From the NCBI RefSeq assembly GCF_001279775.1, contig NZ_LGDG01000063.1, forward strand, positions 62,001 through 126,000: DNA of 64,000 nucleotides, read 5' to 3'. The translations under genes and the position numbers were made by a program. Below are positions 16,790-24,710 of this stretch, one piece after another (position 1 is the stretch's first letter; every line of letters starts with the position of its first letter). The notes beneath the pieces were generated by a model that was given only the letters and a program-made list of their open reading frames with translations, was not told the DNA's origin and did no database searches. The stretch comes from Streptomyces sp. MMG1533 (lineage in GTDB: Bacteria; Actinomycetota; Actinomycetes; Streptomycetales; Streptomycetaceae).

Positions 16790-17974
16790 TCACAGGAACG
16801 GCGTGCCCGGGTCGAGTCCGGACAGGACCCGGCCGTACAGCTCCAGGTTGGTGGCGGGATTGACGAAGGAGTGGAGGCTCAGGGCGTGCAGATCGCGCAC
16901 CGCCCGCTGCACGGGCACGTCCCGGTGCAGGGAGGAGGCTCCGGAGGCTGAACCGATCAGGTCGACGGCCTCCTTGCACAGCCGCGTCACATAGCCGCTC
17001 TGCGCCCGGATCCTGGCGCGCTCCTCCACCGTGTACGGATCCCCGCTCGCGGACCGGGACTCGATCAGGGCGACGAACTCGGCGGTCAGCAACTCGGCGC
17101 AGGAGATCTTCATCGCCGCCTCGGCCGCCTGCAGATGGGTGACGGCCGCCTCGTGCTGCCGCTCGTGGAACGTGTACGTGATGCCCCGCCGATGGATGCG
17201 CTCGGTGAACTCCGTCAGTGCCGACCGCGCCAGACCGAGGGCGTTCGGCGCCGTCCAGGCACAGAACAGCAACAGGACGGGCATCCGGTAGAAGGGCTCG
17301 TCGGCGTTGGACTTCGAGGGGAAGTCGCCGCCCAGCAGGGGGCCGACCGGCAGGACGCGGTGCGCGGGGACGACGACGTCACGCGCGACGACGCTGTTGC
17401 TGCCACTGCCGGCCAGCCCCGAGACGTACCAGTCGTCCAGGACCTCCAACTCGCCCATGGGGACGGCGGTCCACAGCACCTCGGGCGGCCCGTCGGCCGA
17501 TTCGACCCGGACCGTCAGCAGGTGCCAGTCGGCGTCCTGGCAGCCCGTGGCGAAGGCCGAGGTGCCGTTGACGACATAGCCGTCGTCCGTGGCGACCGCC
17601 GTGGCATCCGGGATGAGAGTGCCGCCGACCCGCACGTCCGGGCTGGAGAAGATCTCGTCCTGCGCTTCGTCGGGGAAGAGCGCCGCGATGTACGAACAGC
17701 CCGCCTGGATCAGCGTCTTGAAGGCGGTGGAGCCGCAGGCGGCGGCGACCTCCGACAGCGCCTCGACCTGTGTGCGTAATCGGGTCTGGTAACCGCCGTA
17801 CCGCCGGGGGACGTTCATCCGGTGGATCCCGGCGTCGCTCAGCGCCGAGGCGACCTCGCTCGTCACCCTTCCGTCCTGTTCGGTGCGCAGCGCGTGCTCC
17901 CTGATGAGCGGTCGCAACGCCCGTACGCGCTCGACGAGGCCGGCATCGGAGCGGGGCGCTGACGACGGAGCCAT
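16790..17974 (-). CDS. Acyl-CoA-dehydrogenase-fold flavin monooxygenase (group D oxygenase component)
   Basis: A 394-aa protein with the ACAD fold: N-terminal helical domain (IHRMNVPRRYGGYQTRLRTQ), a beta domain (VGGTLIPDATAVATDDGYVVNG), and a C-terminal helical domain (SGASSLHRDVPVQRAVRDLHAL, the His/Arg pattern of DszC/HpaB-like oxygenases rather than the catalytic Glu of true dehydrogenases). Such enzymes oxygenate aromatic or polyketide substrates with reduced flavin from a separate reductase. No reductase gene is adjacent, so FMNH2 would come from elsewhere. The substrate is unknown. Confidence 0.8.
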   Translation of the reverse strand: MAPSSAPRSDAGLVERVRALRPLIREHALRTEQDGRVTSEVASALSDAGIHRMNVPRRYGGYQTRLRTQVEALSEVAAACGSTAFKTLIQAGCSYIAALFPDEAQDEIFSSPDVRVGGTLIPDATAVATDDGYVVNGTSAFATGCQDADWHLLTVRVESADGPPEVLWTAVPMGELEVLDDWYVSGLAGSGSNSVVARDVVVPAHRVLPVGPLLGGDFPSKSNADEPFYRMPVLLLFCAWTAPNALGLARSALTEFTERIHRRGITYTFHERQHEAAVTHLQAAEAAMKISCAELLTAEFVALIESRSASGDPYTVEERARIRAQSGYVTRLCKEAVDLIGSASGASSLHRDVPVQRAVRDLHALSLHSFVNPATNLELYGRVLSGLDPGTPFL

Positions 17975-18142
17975 GGCGGACCTCCGGGTGCGACGGGTTC
18001 CTCACCGTGACGCGGATGGCCTGAAGAGTCAACGGTGCGTCGCAGCAGCCGAGTTGGTGACATGCGCCGCGATCTTCCTGATCAGTGGGCCAGGCCGGCA
18101 GCAGCACGATCACCACGTACACGGCGGTTGAGGCTGTGGTCC

Positions 18143-18260
18143 ACCGGCGGACCAGGATGCGGTACACGGTCGAGGCGGGCAGGTGCAGGATCGGCCCGAG
18201 GCGGGCGGGGCCGAGTGACCAATACATCTGGCGCCGACCGCCGGCGAGTCGTGCGCCGGC
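18143..18260 (-). pseudogene. Short IS481-type transposase N-terminal fragment
   Basis: About 28-38 codons read QMYWSLGPARLGPILH and LPASTVYRILVRR, the helix-turn-helix of IS481-family transposases. After VRR the similarity stops and the rest of the transposase is absent. The fragment sits in the 287-bp gap between the flavoenzyme and the response-regulator gene. Call rests on pattern recall and is tentative. Confidence 0.4.
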
Positions 18261-18261
18261 C

Positions 18262-18891
18262 TCACGCCAGCAGTCGTCGCTCCTTGGCGACCGCCACCGC
18301 TCCGGCCCTCGTCTCCACGCCCAACTTGCCGTAGATCCGTCCGAGATGGGTCTTGACCGTCGCCTCGCTGATGAACAGGGCCCGGGCTATCTCCCGGTTG
18401 CCCAGGCCGCGGGCGAGCTGCCCGAGGATCTCGTGCTCGCGCGCGGACAGGGCGGGGCGCGGGCTGCGCAGCCGGGTCATCAACCGGTCCGCCACCGGAG
18501 CGGACAGGGCGGTGCGGCCGGAGGCCGCGTTGCGGATCGCGGTGAACAGTTCGTCGGGGTGTTCGGCCTTGAGGAGATAGCCGGTGGCGCCCGCCTCGAT
18601 GGCGCGGGTGATGTCGGCGTCGGTGTCGAACATCGTGAGCACCAGGACCCGCGGACCCTCCGCACCGCCGGCGGTCAGGTTCCTGGTGGCCGTCACTCCG
18701 TCCATCCCGCCGTCGAGCTGGAGATCCATCAGCACGACGTCGGGACGCAGCCGCGACGCCATGGCGAGCGCCTCCTCGCCGGTGGCCGCCTCACCGACCA
18801 CGTCGATGCCGTCAGCACTCGACAGCAGGGCGCGCAGCCCCGCACGTACCACGGCGTGGTCGTCGCACAACAACAGCCGGACGGGCGTCAC
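18262..18891 (-). CDS. NarL/FixJ-type response regulator
   Basis: A 209-aa regulator with receiver domain (LLLCDDHAVVRAGLRALL, phospho-acceptor Asp in DVVLMDLQLDG, GYLLKAEHPDE with the conserved Lys) and C-terminal LuxR HTH (LSAREHEILGQLARGLGNRE, SEATVKTHLGRIYGKLGV). The GTG start at 18891 overlaps the histidine-kinase stop, so the pair is coupled. The target genes are not evident. The system is distinct from the second pair at 21.9-23.7 kb. Confidence 0.92.
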   Translation of the reverse strand: MTPVRLLLCDDHAVVRAGLRALLSSADGIDVVGEAATGEEALAMASRLRPDVVLMDLQLDGGMDGVTATRNLTAGGAEGPRVLVLTMFDTDADITRAIEAGATGYLLKAEHPDELFTAIRNAASGRTALSAPVADRLMTRLRSPRPALSAREHEILGQLARGLGNREIARALFISEATVKTHLGRIYGKLGVETRAGAVAVAKERRLLA

Positions 18892-20138
18892 AGGACGGGC
18901 TCCTTGGGGGTGTTCGAGGCGGACCGGACCGCGGAGGCCAAGGGTGCCAGGGGGATCGCCGCCGATACGACGGTGCCCTCGCCGGGCGTGGACTCCACGG
19001 TGAGCGTGCCGCCCGCCTGTGCCGCCCGGATGCGCATGGCGGGCAGTCCGTGCCCGCGCGCGCTGTCGGGGGCCGGGCCGGACGGTGCGCGCGAGGGATC
19101 CCCCTCGAATCCGCGCCCGTTGTCGGCGACGTCCAGCGAGATCTGGTCGTCCAGACAGGTCAGGGTCAGCGCGGCCCGGGTCGCCGCCGCGTGTTCGCGC
19201 ACGTTGGCCAGCGCTCCCTGGGCGATCCGCAGCAGCGCCGCCTCGACCCGTTCCGGCAGCCTGCCCGGCTCTCCGTCGAGCCGGAAATCGACGGCCAGCC
19301 CGGGACCGCTCTCGCGTTGTGCGAGTACGGCGAGCGCGCCCGGCAGCGTGTGCTCGGCGAGGTCGGCCGGCGCCAGGTCGTGGACGAACCGGCGGGCCTC
19401 CGCGAGGCTGCGGGACGTGATCTCCGCCGCCCTGTCCACGTGTTCGCGGGCCGCGTCCGGGTCCGTCCGCCAGACGCGCCCGGCGGCCTGGAGCAGCATC
19501 TGCTGGCTGGACAGGCCCTGGGCGAGCGTGTCGTGGATCTCCGTGGCCAGCCGTTGGCGTTCCGCGAGGACTCCCGCCCGTCGTTCGGTGGCCGCGAGCT
19601 CGTGGCGGGTACGGACCAGATCCTCGATCAGGACGCGCTGCCGGGCCCCCTGGCGCTGCAGATGGACCATCACGGCGGTGGCGACCGCGGCGACGGCCGG
19701 CGGGGCGACGACCATGTTGGGGTTCAGCGTGCCTTCGGCGACGCGCACTTCGGAGGCGACGACCAGCGCGGTGAGCACGGCCGCCACCGGCACCGCGATC
19801 CGCGGCGGCAGCGCGTGCAGCCCGGCGAACAGCAGCGGCATCGCGCACCAGGTGGCGCTCGGCGCCAGGACCAGGAGCACGACCCACACCGCGGACACCG
19901 AGCCCAGCCAGACCAGATGACGCGTGGTGGGCGGCGAACCGGGGCGCGGCGCCGGAGCCAGGAGACAACCGAGGACGTACAGCAGACAGAAGGCCGCGAA
20001 CAGGGCCACCACCCACCCGGCGCGCGCTCCGCCCTGGTCGCGGGTCAGGAAACGGGCGAACGAGGAGCCGAGCAGCAGGAAGAACGCGCCGTGCACGACC
20101 GCGCCCAGCCAGCGCTCGTCCGGATCGGTGTGTCTCAT
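18888..20138 (-). CDS. DesK/NarX-type sensor histidine kinase
   Basis: A 416-aa membrane kinase. The first ~165 residues form about five or six transmembrane segments (GAVVHGAFFLLLGSSF, WVVALFAAFCLLYVLGCLL and others). A coiled linker leads to the HisKA_3 box with the phospho-acceptor His in LATEIHDTLAQGLSSQQ, and the HATPase domain has the N box and DVADNGRGFEG. It is coupled to the response regulator downstream. With no extracytoplasmic domain of size, it probably senses a membrane-linked signal. Confidence 0.92.
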   Translation of the reverse strand: MRHTDPDERWLGAVVHGAFFLLLGSSFARFLTRDQGGARAGWVVALFAAFCLLYVLGCLLAPAPRPGSPPTTRHLVWLGSVSAVWVVLLVLAPSATWCAMPLLFAGLHALPPRIAVPVAAVLTALVVASEVRVAEGTLNPNMVVAPPAVAAVATAVMVHLQRQGARQRVLIEDLVRTRHELAATERRAGVLAERQRLATEIHDTLAQGLSSQQMLLQAAGRVWRTDPDAAREHVDRAAEITSRSLAEARRFVHDLAPADLAEHTLPGALAVLAQRESGPGLAVDFRLDGEPGRLPERVEAALLRIAQGALANVREHAAATRAALTLTCLDDQISLDVADNGRGFEGDPSRAPSGPAPDSARGHGLPAMRIRAAQAGGTLTVESTPGEGTVVSAAIPLAPLASAVRSASNTPKEPVL

Positions 20139-20350
20139 CCTCCGTGTCTAACGCGTCCGACGCGCAACCGCATCAACCGATCGGTTGACCCGGCCGTCAC
20201 CCGAACCGCACGAGGACCGCAGCCTGTTGACCGAGCCGGCCGCACCACTCCCGCACCGAGGCTGGAACCACGACCCGAGCCGCCTGGGATCGCCACCCGG
20301 CACCAGGCCACGAACCGCCCGGCATCCGCCCCTCGGAAAGGCAGCGACCC

Positions 20351-21133
20351 GTGCCCGCCAAGAACGTCACCGTCAACCGCTCCGCCCTCGGCCACCGCAT
20401 CGGCTACGCCCTGCGCCACCCCGACCGGGTGCCCCGCCATCTGACCCGCGCCGCCCGGGACCTGTGGCTGCGCCACCGCCACACCGACCACGTCTCCTAC
20501 TACCGGGCCGTGATGCGCTCCGACACCCGGACCGACCCGGACGCGGCGGTCGGCAGCCGCAGTCGTGAACGATGGCTCGCGCTGGGGGCGATGCAGTTCG
20601 ACTACCTGCTCGGCCACGGCCTGCGCCCCGAGCACCGCATGCTGGAGATCGGCTGCGGCAACCTGCGGGGCGGCTGGAGGTTCATCCGGCATCTGGAGCC
20701 CGGGCACTACCACGGCATCGACATCTCGCCCGACATCCTCGTCGCCGCGCAGGACACCATCGTGGAGATGGGCCTGCAGCAGCGACTCCCCACGCTGACC
20801 CCGGTCCGCGACCTGACACTGCGGTTCCTGCCCGACGCGCACTTCGACGTGGTGCACGCACACAGCGTCTTCTCCCACTCGCCGCTGCCGGTCATCGACG
20901 AATGCCTGGCCCATGTCGGCCGGATTCTCGCGCCGGGCGGCTGGTTCGACTTCACCTTCGACCGCACCGAGGGCGAGGAACACCATGTCCTTCGGGAGGA
21001 CTTCTACTACCGCACCGAGACCCTGGTGGAGCTGGCCGGGAAGCACGGTCTGCGGGCCCGTTTCATGGACGACTGGGAGGAGCTGCCGCACGGCCAGTCC
21101 AAGATCCGCGTCACCCGCGGGGACGTGAACTGA
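20351..21133 (+). CDS. SAM-dependent class I methyltransferase
   Basis: A 260-aa enzyme with the Rossmann SAM site HRMLEIGCGNLRGGWRFI and the acidic loop YHGIDISPDILV. Motif post-I AHFDVVHAHSVFSH and the APGGWFDFTF strand complete the fold. The N-terminal ~75 residues (ALRHPDRVPRHLTRAARDLW) are basic and helical, as in methyltransferases associated with glycan or lipid modification. GTG at 20351 is preceded by GGAAAGG. Its end overlaps the convergent membrane-protein gene by 23 bp. The substrate is unknown. Confidence 0.82.
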   Translation: MPAKNVTVNRSALGHRIGYALRHPDRVPRHLTRAARDLWLRHRHTDHVSYYRAVMRSDTRTDPDAAVGSRSRERWLALGAMQFDYLLGHGLRPEHRMLEIGCGNLRGGWRFIRHLEPGHYHGIDISPDILVAAQDTIVEMGLQQRLPTLTPVRDLTLRFLPDAHFDVVHAHSVFSHSPLPVIDECLAHVGRILAPGGWFDFTFDRTEGEEHHVLREDFYYRTETLVELAGKHGLRARFMDDWEELPHGQSKIRVTRGDVN

Positions 21134-21719
21134 TCAGGTCCTCCTCTGCGTTCAGGTGTTCGCGGCCCGACGTTCGCCACAGCGCCGTCGAGAGCCACAC
21201 CAGGATCACGCCGACCAGGAGGTGCAGCGCGCCGGTCAGCAGGGAGTCGGGCAGCGAGGTCAGGAACGCGAACAGCGGCAGGACGGTGGCGTATCCCCAC
21301 GCCGGAACCCTCGGCAGGATCCGGGCGCGGACCGTCGCCGCCCCGAACAGGGCGCAGCCCACGGCGAAGACGGCCGCTGAGCCGATGAACACGGGGATCG
21401 TGGGGCCGGTCAGGGTCTCGTCGACGACGTCGTCGTCGAAGTGGAAGAGCACCAGGTTCGAGGCGAACGCGGCCCCGCCGAACAGGCCGAGCCCGACGAG
21501 GTTCACGGCGTGGGCGATCTCCCCGAGGCGCCCGGTGGCCCGGCCCTGCCGCAGGTGCAGGGCGGTGAGCAGTGGCAGGGCGAACGCGGGGGAGAGGGCC
21601 AGCGGCACGCTGGTCGCGGACGTCTCCCCGGTGAACGCCTCGACCAGGGCGGGCAGGGTGATCAGGAGGCCGGACAGCAGCCCGCACAGGGCGCCGGCAC
21701 GAAGCGTGGACGAGGACAT
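21111..21719 (-). CDS. Small integral membrane protein, 202 aa
   Basis: About six hydrophobic segments, for example LRAGALCGLLSGLLITLPAL, AFALPLLTALHL, VNLVGLGLFGGAAFASNLVL and LLTGALHLLVGVILVWLS, with a short charged C-terminus. There is no catalytic motif. It diverges from the second histidine kinase, so that kinase/regulator pair may control it, as in DesKR-like arrangements, but the gene is not a desaturase. Confidence 0.75.
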   Translation of the reverse strand: MSSSTLRAGALCGLLSGLLITLPALVEAFTGETSATSVPLALSPAFALPLLTALHLRQGRATGRLGEIAHAVNLVGLGLFGGAAFASNLVLFHFDDDVVDETLTGPTIPVFIGSAAVFAVGCALFGAATVRARILPRVPAWGYATVLPLFAFLTSLPDSLLTGALHLLVGVILVWLSTALWRTSGREHLNAEEDLISSRPRG

Positions 21720-21919
21720 GGGTTCCTCCCAAAGTGGGTCGGGCCGTCACCGTAGGGAGTGCTCGGCGGGCGCCGGGAGGTGAAGGACGTCGGCCTCGGC
21801 GGCCGTAGGTCACCGCCCTGGTGGCCGTTCGGCATGTGCCGTTCGTCCCGAACCGGCCGGGGGCGCTCCCCTGCCGGCGGGTTCGGCCTACGCTGACGAC
21901 AGCGGGGGAGGGGGTGCGC

Positions 21920-23062
21920 ATGGCGGCGTATGTGCCGGTCCGGTGGGTGGCACCGCTGCTGTACGGGGCGGTACTCGCCGGCAGCCTGTACTTCGCGGTG
22001 GCCGGTCTGGGTGACGGACCCGGGCCGGCGGTCTGGCGGACCTCGGGTTTCGTCGCAGCGATCGGAGTGCTGTTCGCCCTGGAAGCGGTGGCACACCGCC
22101 GGCCCGCGGCCCGGATGGCGCTGCTCCTGGCACGGTGCGGGCTGATCGGCGCCGTGGTGGTCCTGGACGCCTCCGGACTGTCCCAAGTGCTTTTCGTGCT
22201 GCTGCCGTTCACCGCCTACTTCGCCTTCGGGCGCACCACCGCGCTGGTGCTGGGTGCGCTGTGCCTGGCCGGGCTGCTCGTCGTCTACCTGCTCACCGCC
22301 CCCGGCTGGTACCGGGACCTGGAGCGCGTGTCCGACCTGTTGATGCTCTGCGTCGGCCTGGTGCTGGCGGTCTCGATGGCTGCGGTGGCCGTCGGCGAAC
22401 AGCGCGCCCGGCGCGAACTGGAGGCATACGCGGCGCGGGTCGCCGAGTTGTCCGCAGCCACCGAGCGCAACCGGCTGGCCCGGGACATCCACGACAGTCT
22501 CGGGCACCATCTCACCGCGATGTCCGTGCAGTTGGAGATGGCCTCGGACTTCCGGGCCCTCGACCCCGACGCGGCCCAGCGGGCCCTTGCCGAGGCGAGG
22601 CAGTCGGTGCGGCTCGCACTGGGCGACGTACGACAGTCGGTCCGCGCGCTGCGGGGCGAGGCGGCACGGCCCGTGCTCGCGGACGCGCTGGCCGGCCTCG
22701 CACAGGCCGCCGGAACACGGCCGCAGGTCCTCGTCGAGGTCAGCGGTGACGAGGCCGGCTACGGCACGGCCGAACTGACCGCCCTGTACCGGGCAGCGCA
22801 GGAGGGTGTGACCAATGCGCGCCGGCACGCGGCGGCCTCGCGGGTGACGGTGGCGGTCCGGCTGGCCGACGATGCGGCCTGCTTGGAGGTGACCGACGAC
22901 GGGAGGGGCTTCGCACCGGACGCGGCCGCCACCGGGGTCGGGCTGCTCGGAATGAGAGAGCGGGTACAACTGGTGGCGGGGAGCGTGGACATCGACAGCA
23001 GTCCCGGCGCCGGCACCCGGCTGACGGTGACCGTGCCACGCGGGAAGACGGGGGAGACCTGA
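21920..23062 (+). CDS. DesK/NarX-type sensor histidine kinase, second system
   Basis: A 380-aa membrane kinase. ATG 21920 follows GGGGGAGGGG; an upstream in-frame start would add 33 unsupported residues. About five transmembrane segments (residues 8-160) precede the HisKA_3 box NRLARDIHDSLGHHLTAMSV and an HATPase domain (EVTDDGRGFAPD, GVGLLGMRERVQLVAG). The paired response regulator starts one base after its stop. Divergent from the small membrane protein. Confidence 0.92.
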   Translation: MAAYVPVRWVAPLLYGAVLAGSLYFAVAGLGDGPGPAVWRTSGFVAAIGVLFALEAVAHRRPAARMALLLARCGLIGAVVVLDASGLSQVLFVLLPFTAYFAFGRTTALVLGALCLAGLLVVYLLTAPGWYRDLERVSDLLMLCVGLVLAVSMAAVAVGEQRARRELEAYAARVAELSAATERNRLARDIHDSLGHHLTAMSVQLEMASDFRALDPDAAQRALAEARQSVRLALGDVRQSVRALRGEAARPVLADALAGLAQAAGTRPQVLVEVSGDEAGYGTAELTALYRAAQEGVTNARRHAAASRVTVAVRLADDAACLEVTDDGRGFAPDAAATGVGLLGMRERVQLVAGSVDIDSSPGAGTRLTVTVPRGKTGET

Positions 23063-23063
23063 C

Positions 23064-23726
23064 GTGGACCAGGGGCCCGAACCGGTGCCGCCCGTGCGGG
23101 TGCTGGTCGTGGACGACCAGCGACTCATCCGGGACGGCATCGCGTCCCTGCTCTCCATCCGGCCGGGCATCACGGTCGTGGGCACGGCCGAGGACGGCCG
23201 GGAAGCCGTGGCGAGGACGCTCGAACTGGACCCGGACGTCGTGCTCATGGACGTACGCATGCCACACATGGACGGAGTCGAGGCGGTCGCCGTTCTGCGG
23301 GAGCGGGCGCCGCGGTGCCGGGTGGTGATGCTGACGACGTTCGACGACGAGGAGTACGTCGTCCAGGCGTTGCGGGCCGGTGCGCACGGCTACCTGCTCA
23401 AGGACCTGCCGGCCGAGGAACTGGCGCACGCGGTCCGCCTGGCGCATGCGGGCGTCACCCAGCTCGACTCGTCCGTCGCCCGCCACCTCACCGCTTCCCT
23501 GCCGCGCTCCGGCCCCGCGGCGGCGCCTCCCGCCGTCGCGCTGAGCCCGCGTGAGACGGACATCCTGCGGCTCCTGGCGCGCGGGCACACCAACCGGGAG
23601 ATCGCCGCACGCCTGTATCTCAGCGAGGGCACGGTCAAGAACCACGTCTCCCGGATCCTCCAGCGCCTCGCTCTGCGCGACCGCACCCAGGCGGCGCTCC
23701 GCGCCCGGGACCTCGGGCTGCTGTGA
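23064..23726 (+). CDS. NarL/FixJ-type response regulator, second system
   Basis: A 220-aa regulator: receiver domain with phospho-acceptor in DVVLMDVRMPHMDGV and the conserved Lys in YLLKDLPAEE; LuxR HTH LSPRETDILRLLARGHTNRE, then SEGTVKNHVSRILQRL. GTG start. It belongs with the kinase immediately upstream. A hairpin terminator follows. Confidence 0.93.
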   Translation: MDQGPEPVPPVRVLVVDDQRLIRDGIASLLSIRPGITVVGTAEDGREAVARTLELDPDVVLMDVRMPHMDGVEAVAVLRERAPRCRVVMLTTFDDEEYVVQALRAGAHGYLLKDLPAEELAHAVRLAHAGVTQLDSSVARHLTASLPRSGPAAAPPAVALSPRETDILRLLARGHTNREIAARLYLSEGTVKNHVSRILQRLALRDRTQAALRARDLGLL

Positions 23727-23729
23727 ACC

Positions 23730-23765
23730 GACGGGCCCGTCGCACCGCTCGATGACGGGCCCGTC
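23730..23765. terminator. Bidirectional hairpin between convergent genes
   Basis: Two copies of the self-complementary 12-mer GACGGGCCCGTC are separated by 12 nt. They can pair to a perfect 12-bp stem. The hairpin lies between the response regulator and the convergent membrane-protein gene, so it can serve both. Confidence 0.7.
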
Positions 23766-23783
23766 CGCTTGCGTCGATGTGAC

Positions 23784-24710
23784 TCAGTGCCTGGACTGCG
23801 CCTGCCCCTCGCCCAGTACGGCCGCGCTGGTGCGGTTGGTGCTCGCGTCCTCGATGCAGCCCCGCAGCCGCATCACGTCGTGCTCGGGCAGCGCCGGCCG
23901 GATCACGCCCGTGTAGACGCCGTCCTTCATCCGGCTCAGCGTGGTGTTGTCGTTCTGTGCGGCGGTGGAGCGGCGGCAGGTCTCCCAGAGGTCCTGCGCG
24001 GCGAGTTGCAGGGCCGTGTCGCCACCGTCGGCCTTGACCTCGACGCGGAAGACCATGGTCGTGCTCTCCGCGTCGGGCGTGTCCTGGGCCCGGGTCTGGG
24101 TCGCGTCGGCCAGTGCCGTCCACAGGACGGGCACCAGGATCAGGCCGGCCACGGCCGCCCCCACGCCGAGCAGGGTGCGGCGGGTGCGGGCGGGCGGCAC
24201 GGCCTGGCTGCTCTCCAGCGGTGTCCTGCCGGCGCGCGGTCCGAGCGGCGGGGCGGTCAGGGCCGCCAGGCGTCCGGCCAGCCGGCGTTCGGCGCCCGGC
24301 CGGGCGGTGGCGCCCGCCAGCTTCTGGATGACCATCGCGATACCGGAGAGCGCCGCGCCGGCCGCCATCAGGACGGGCACGAACACGAACGTGTGCTGGG
24401 TGCCGTCCAGTTCCTGCATCTGCGTCGAGTTCATCCAGCGGAACCGGTTCGGATGCGGCGCGCGGCTCTGCTGCAGCCGCTGCCGCACCTCCTCCACCCG
24501 GGCGTCGGACTGTTCCATCCGCTGCTCCAGCCGGGAGAACCGGGTCAGCAGCACGACGGTGGCGAGGAACACCTCGACCACGAGCAGCAGGACTCCGGAC
24601 ATCATCGCCCGCTGCCATTCCCAGCGGGTCAGGTACAGCACCATGTAGTAGCCGGCGTAGACGGCGGACAGTCCGCCGAAGACGTAACCGACGATTCTCA
24701 GGCTCTTCAT
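23784..24710 (-). CDS. Coiled-coil membrane protein coupled to the dikinase-like enzyme
   Basis: A 308-aa protein with about four transmembrane segments (near residues 8-28, 37-58, 112-133 and 185-205). A coiled coil follows the second segment (RFSRLEQRMEQSDARVEEVRQ). After the last segment comes a ~100-residue soluble domain with two Cys (WETCRRSTAAQ, LRGCIEDAS) and EDASTNRTSAAV, probably outside the cell. ATG 24710 overlaps the stop of the PEP-utilising enzyme gene by 4 bp, so the two are translationally coupled. I do not recognise a family; function unknown. Confidence 0.7.
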   Translation of the reverse strand: MKSLRIVGYVFGGLSAVYAGYYMVLYLTRWEWQRAMMSGVLLLVVEVFLATVVLLTRFSRLEQRMEQSDARVEEVRQRLQQSRAPHPNRFRWMNSTQMQELDGTQHTFVFVPVLMAAGAALSGIAMVIQKLAGATARPGAERRLAGRLAALTAPPLGPRAGRTPLESSQAVPPARTRRTLLGVGAAVAGLILVPVLWTALADATQTRAQDTPDAESTTMVFRVEVKADGGDTALQLAAQDLWETCRRSTAAQNDNTTLSRMKDGVYTGVIRPALPEHDVMRLRGCIEDASTNRTSAAVLGEGQAQSRH

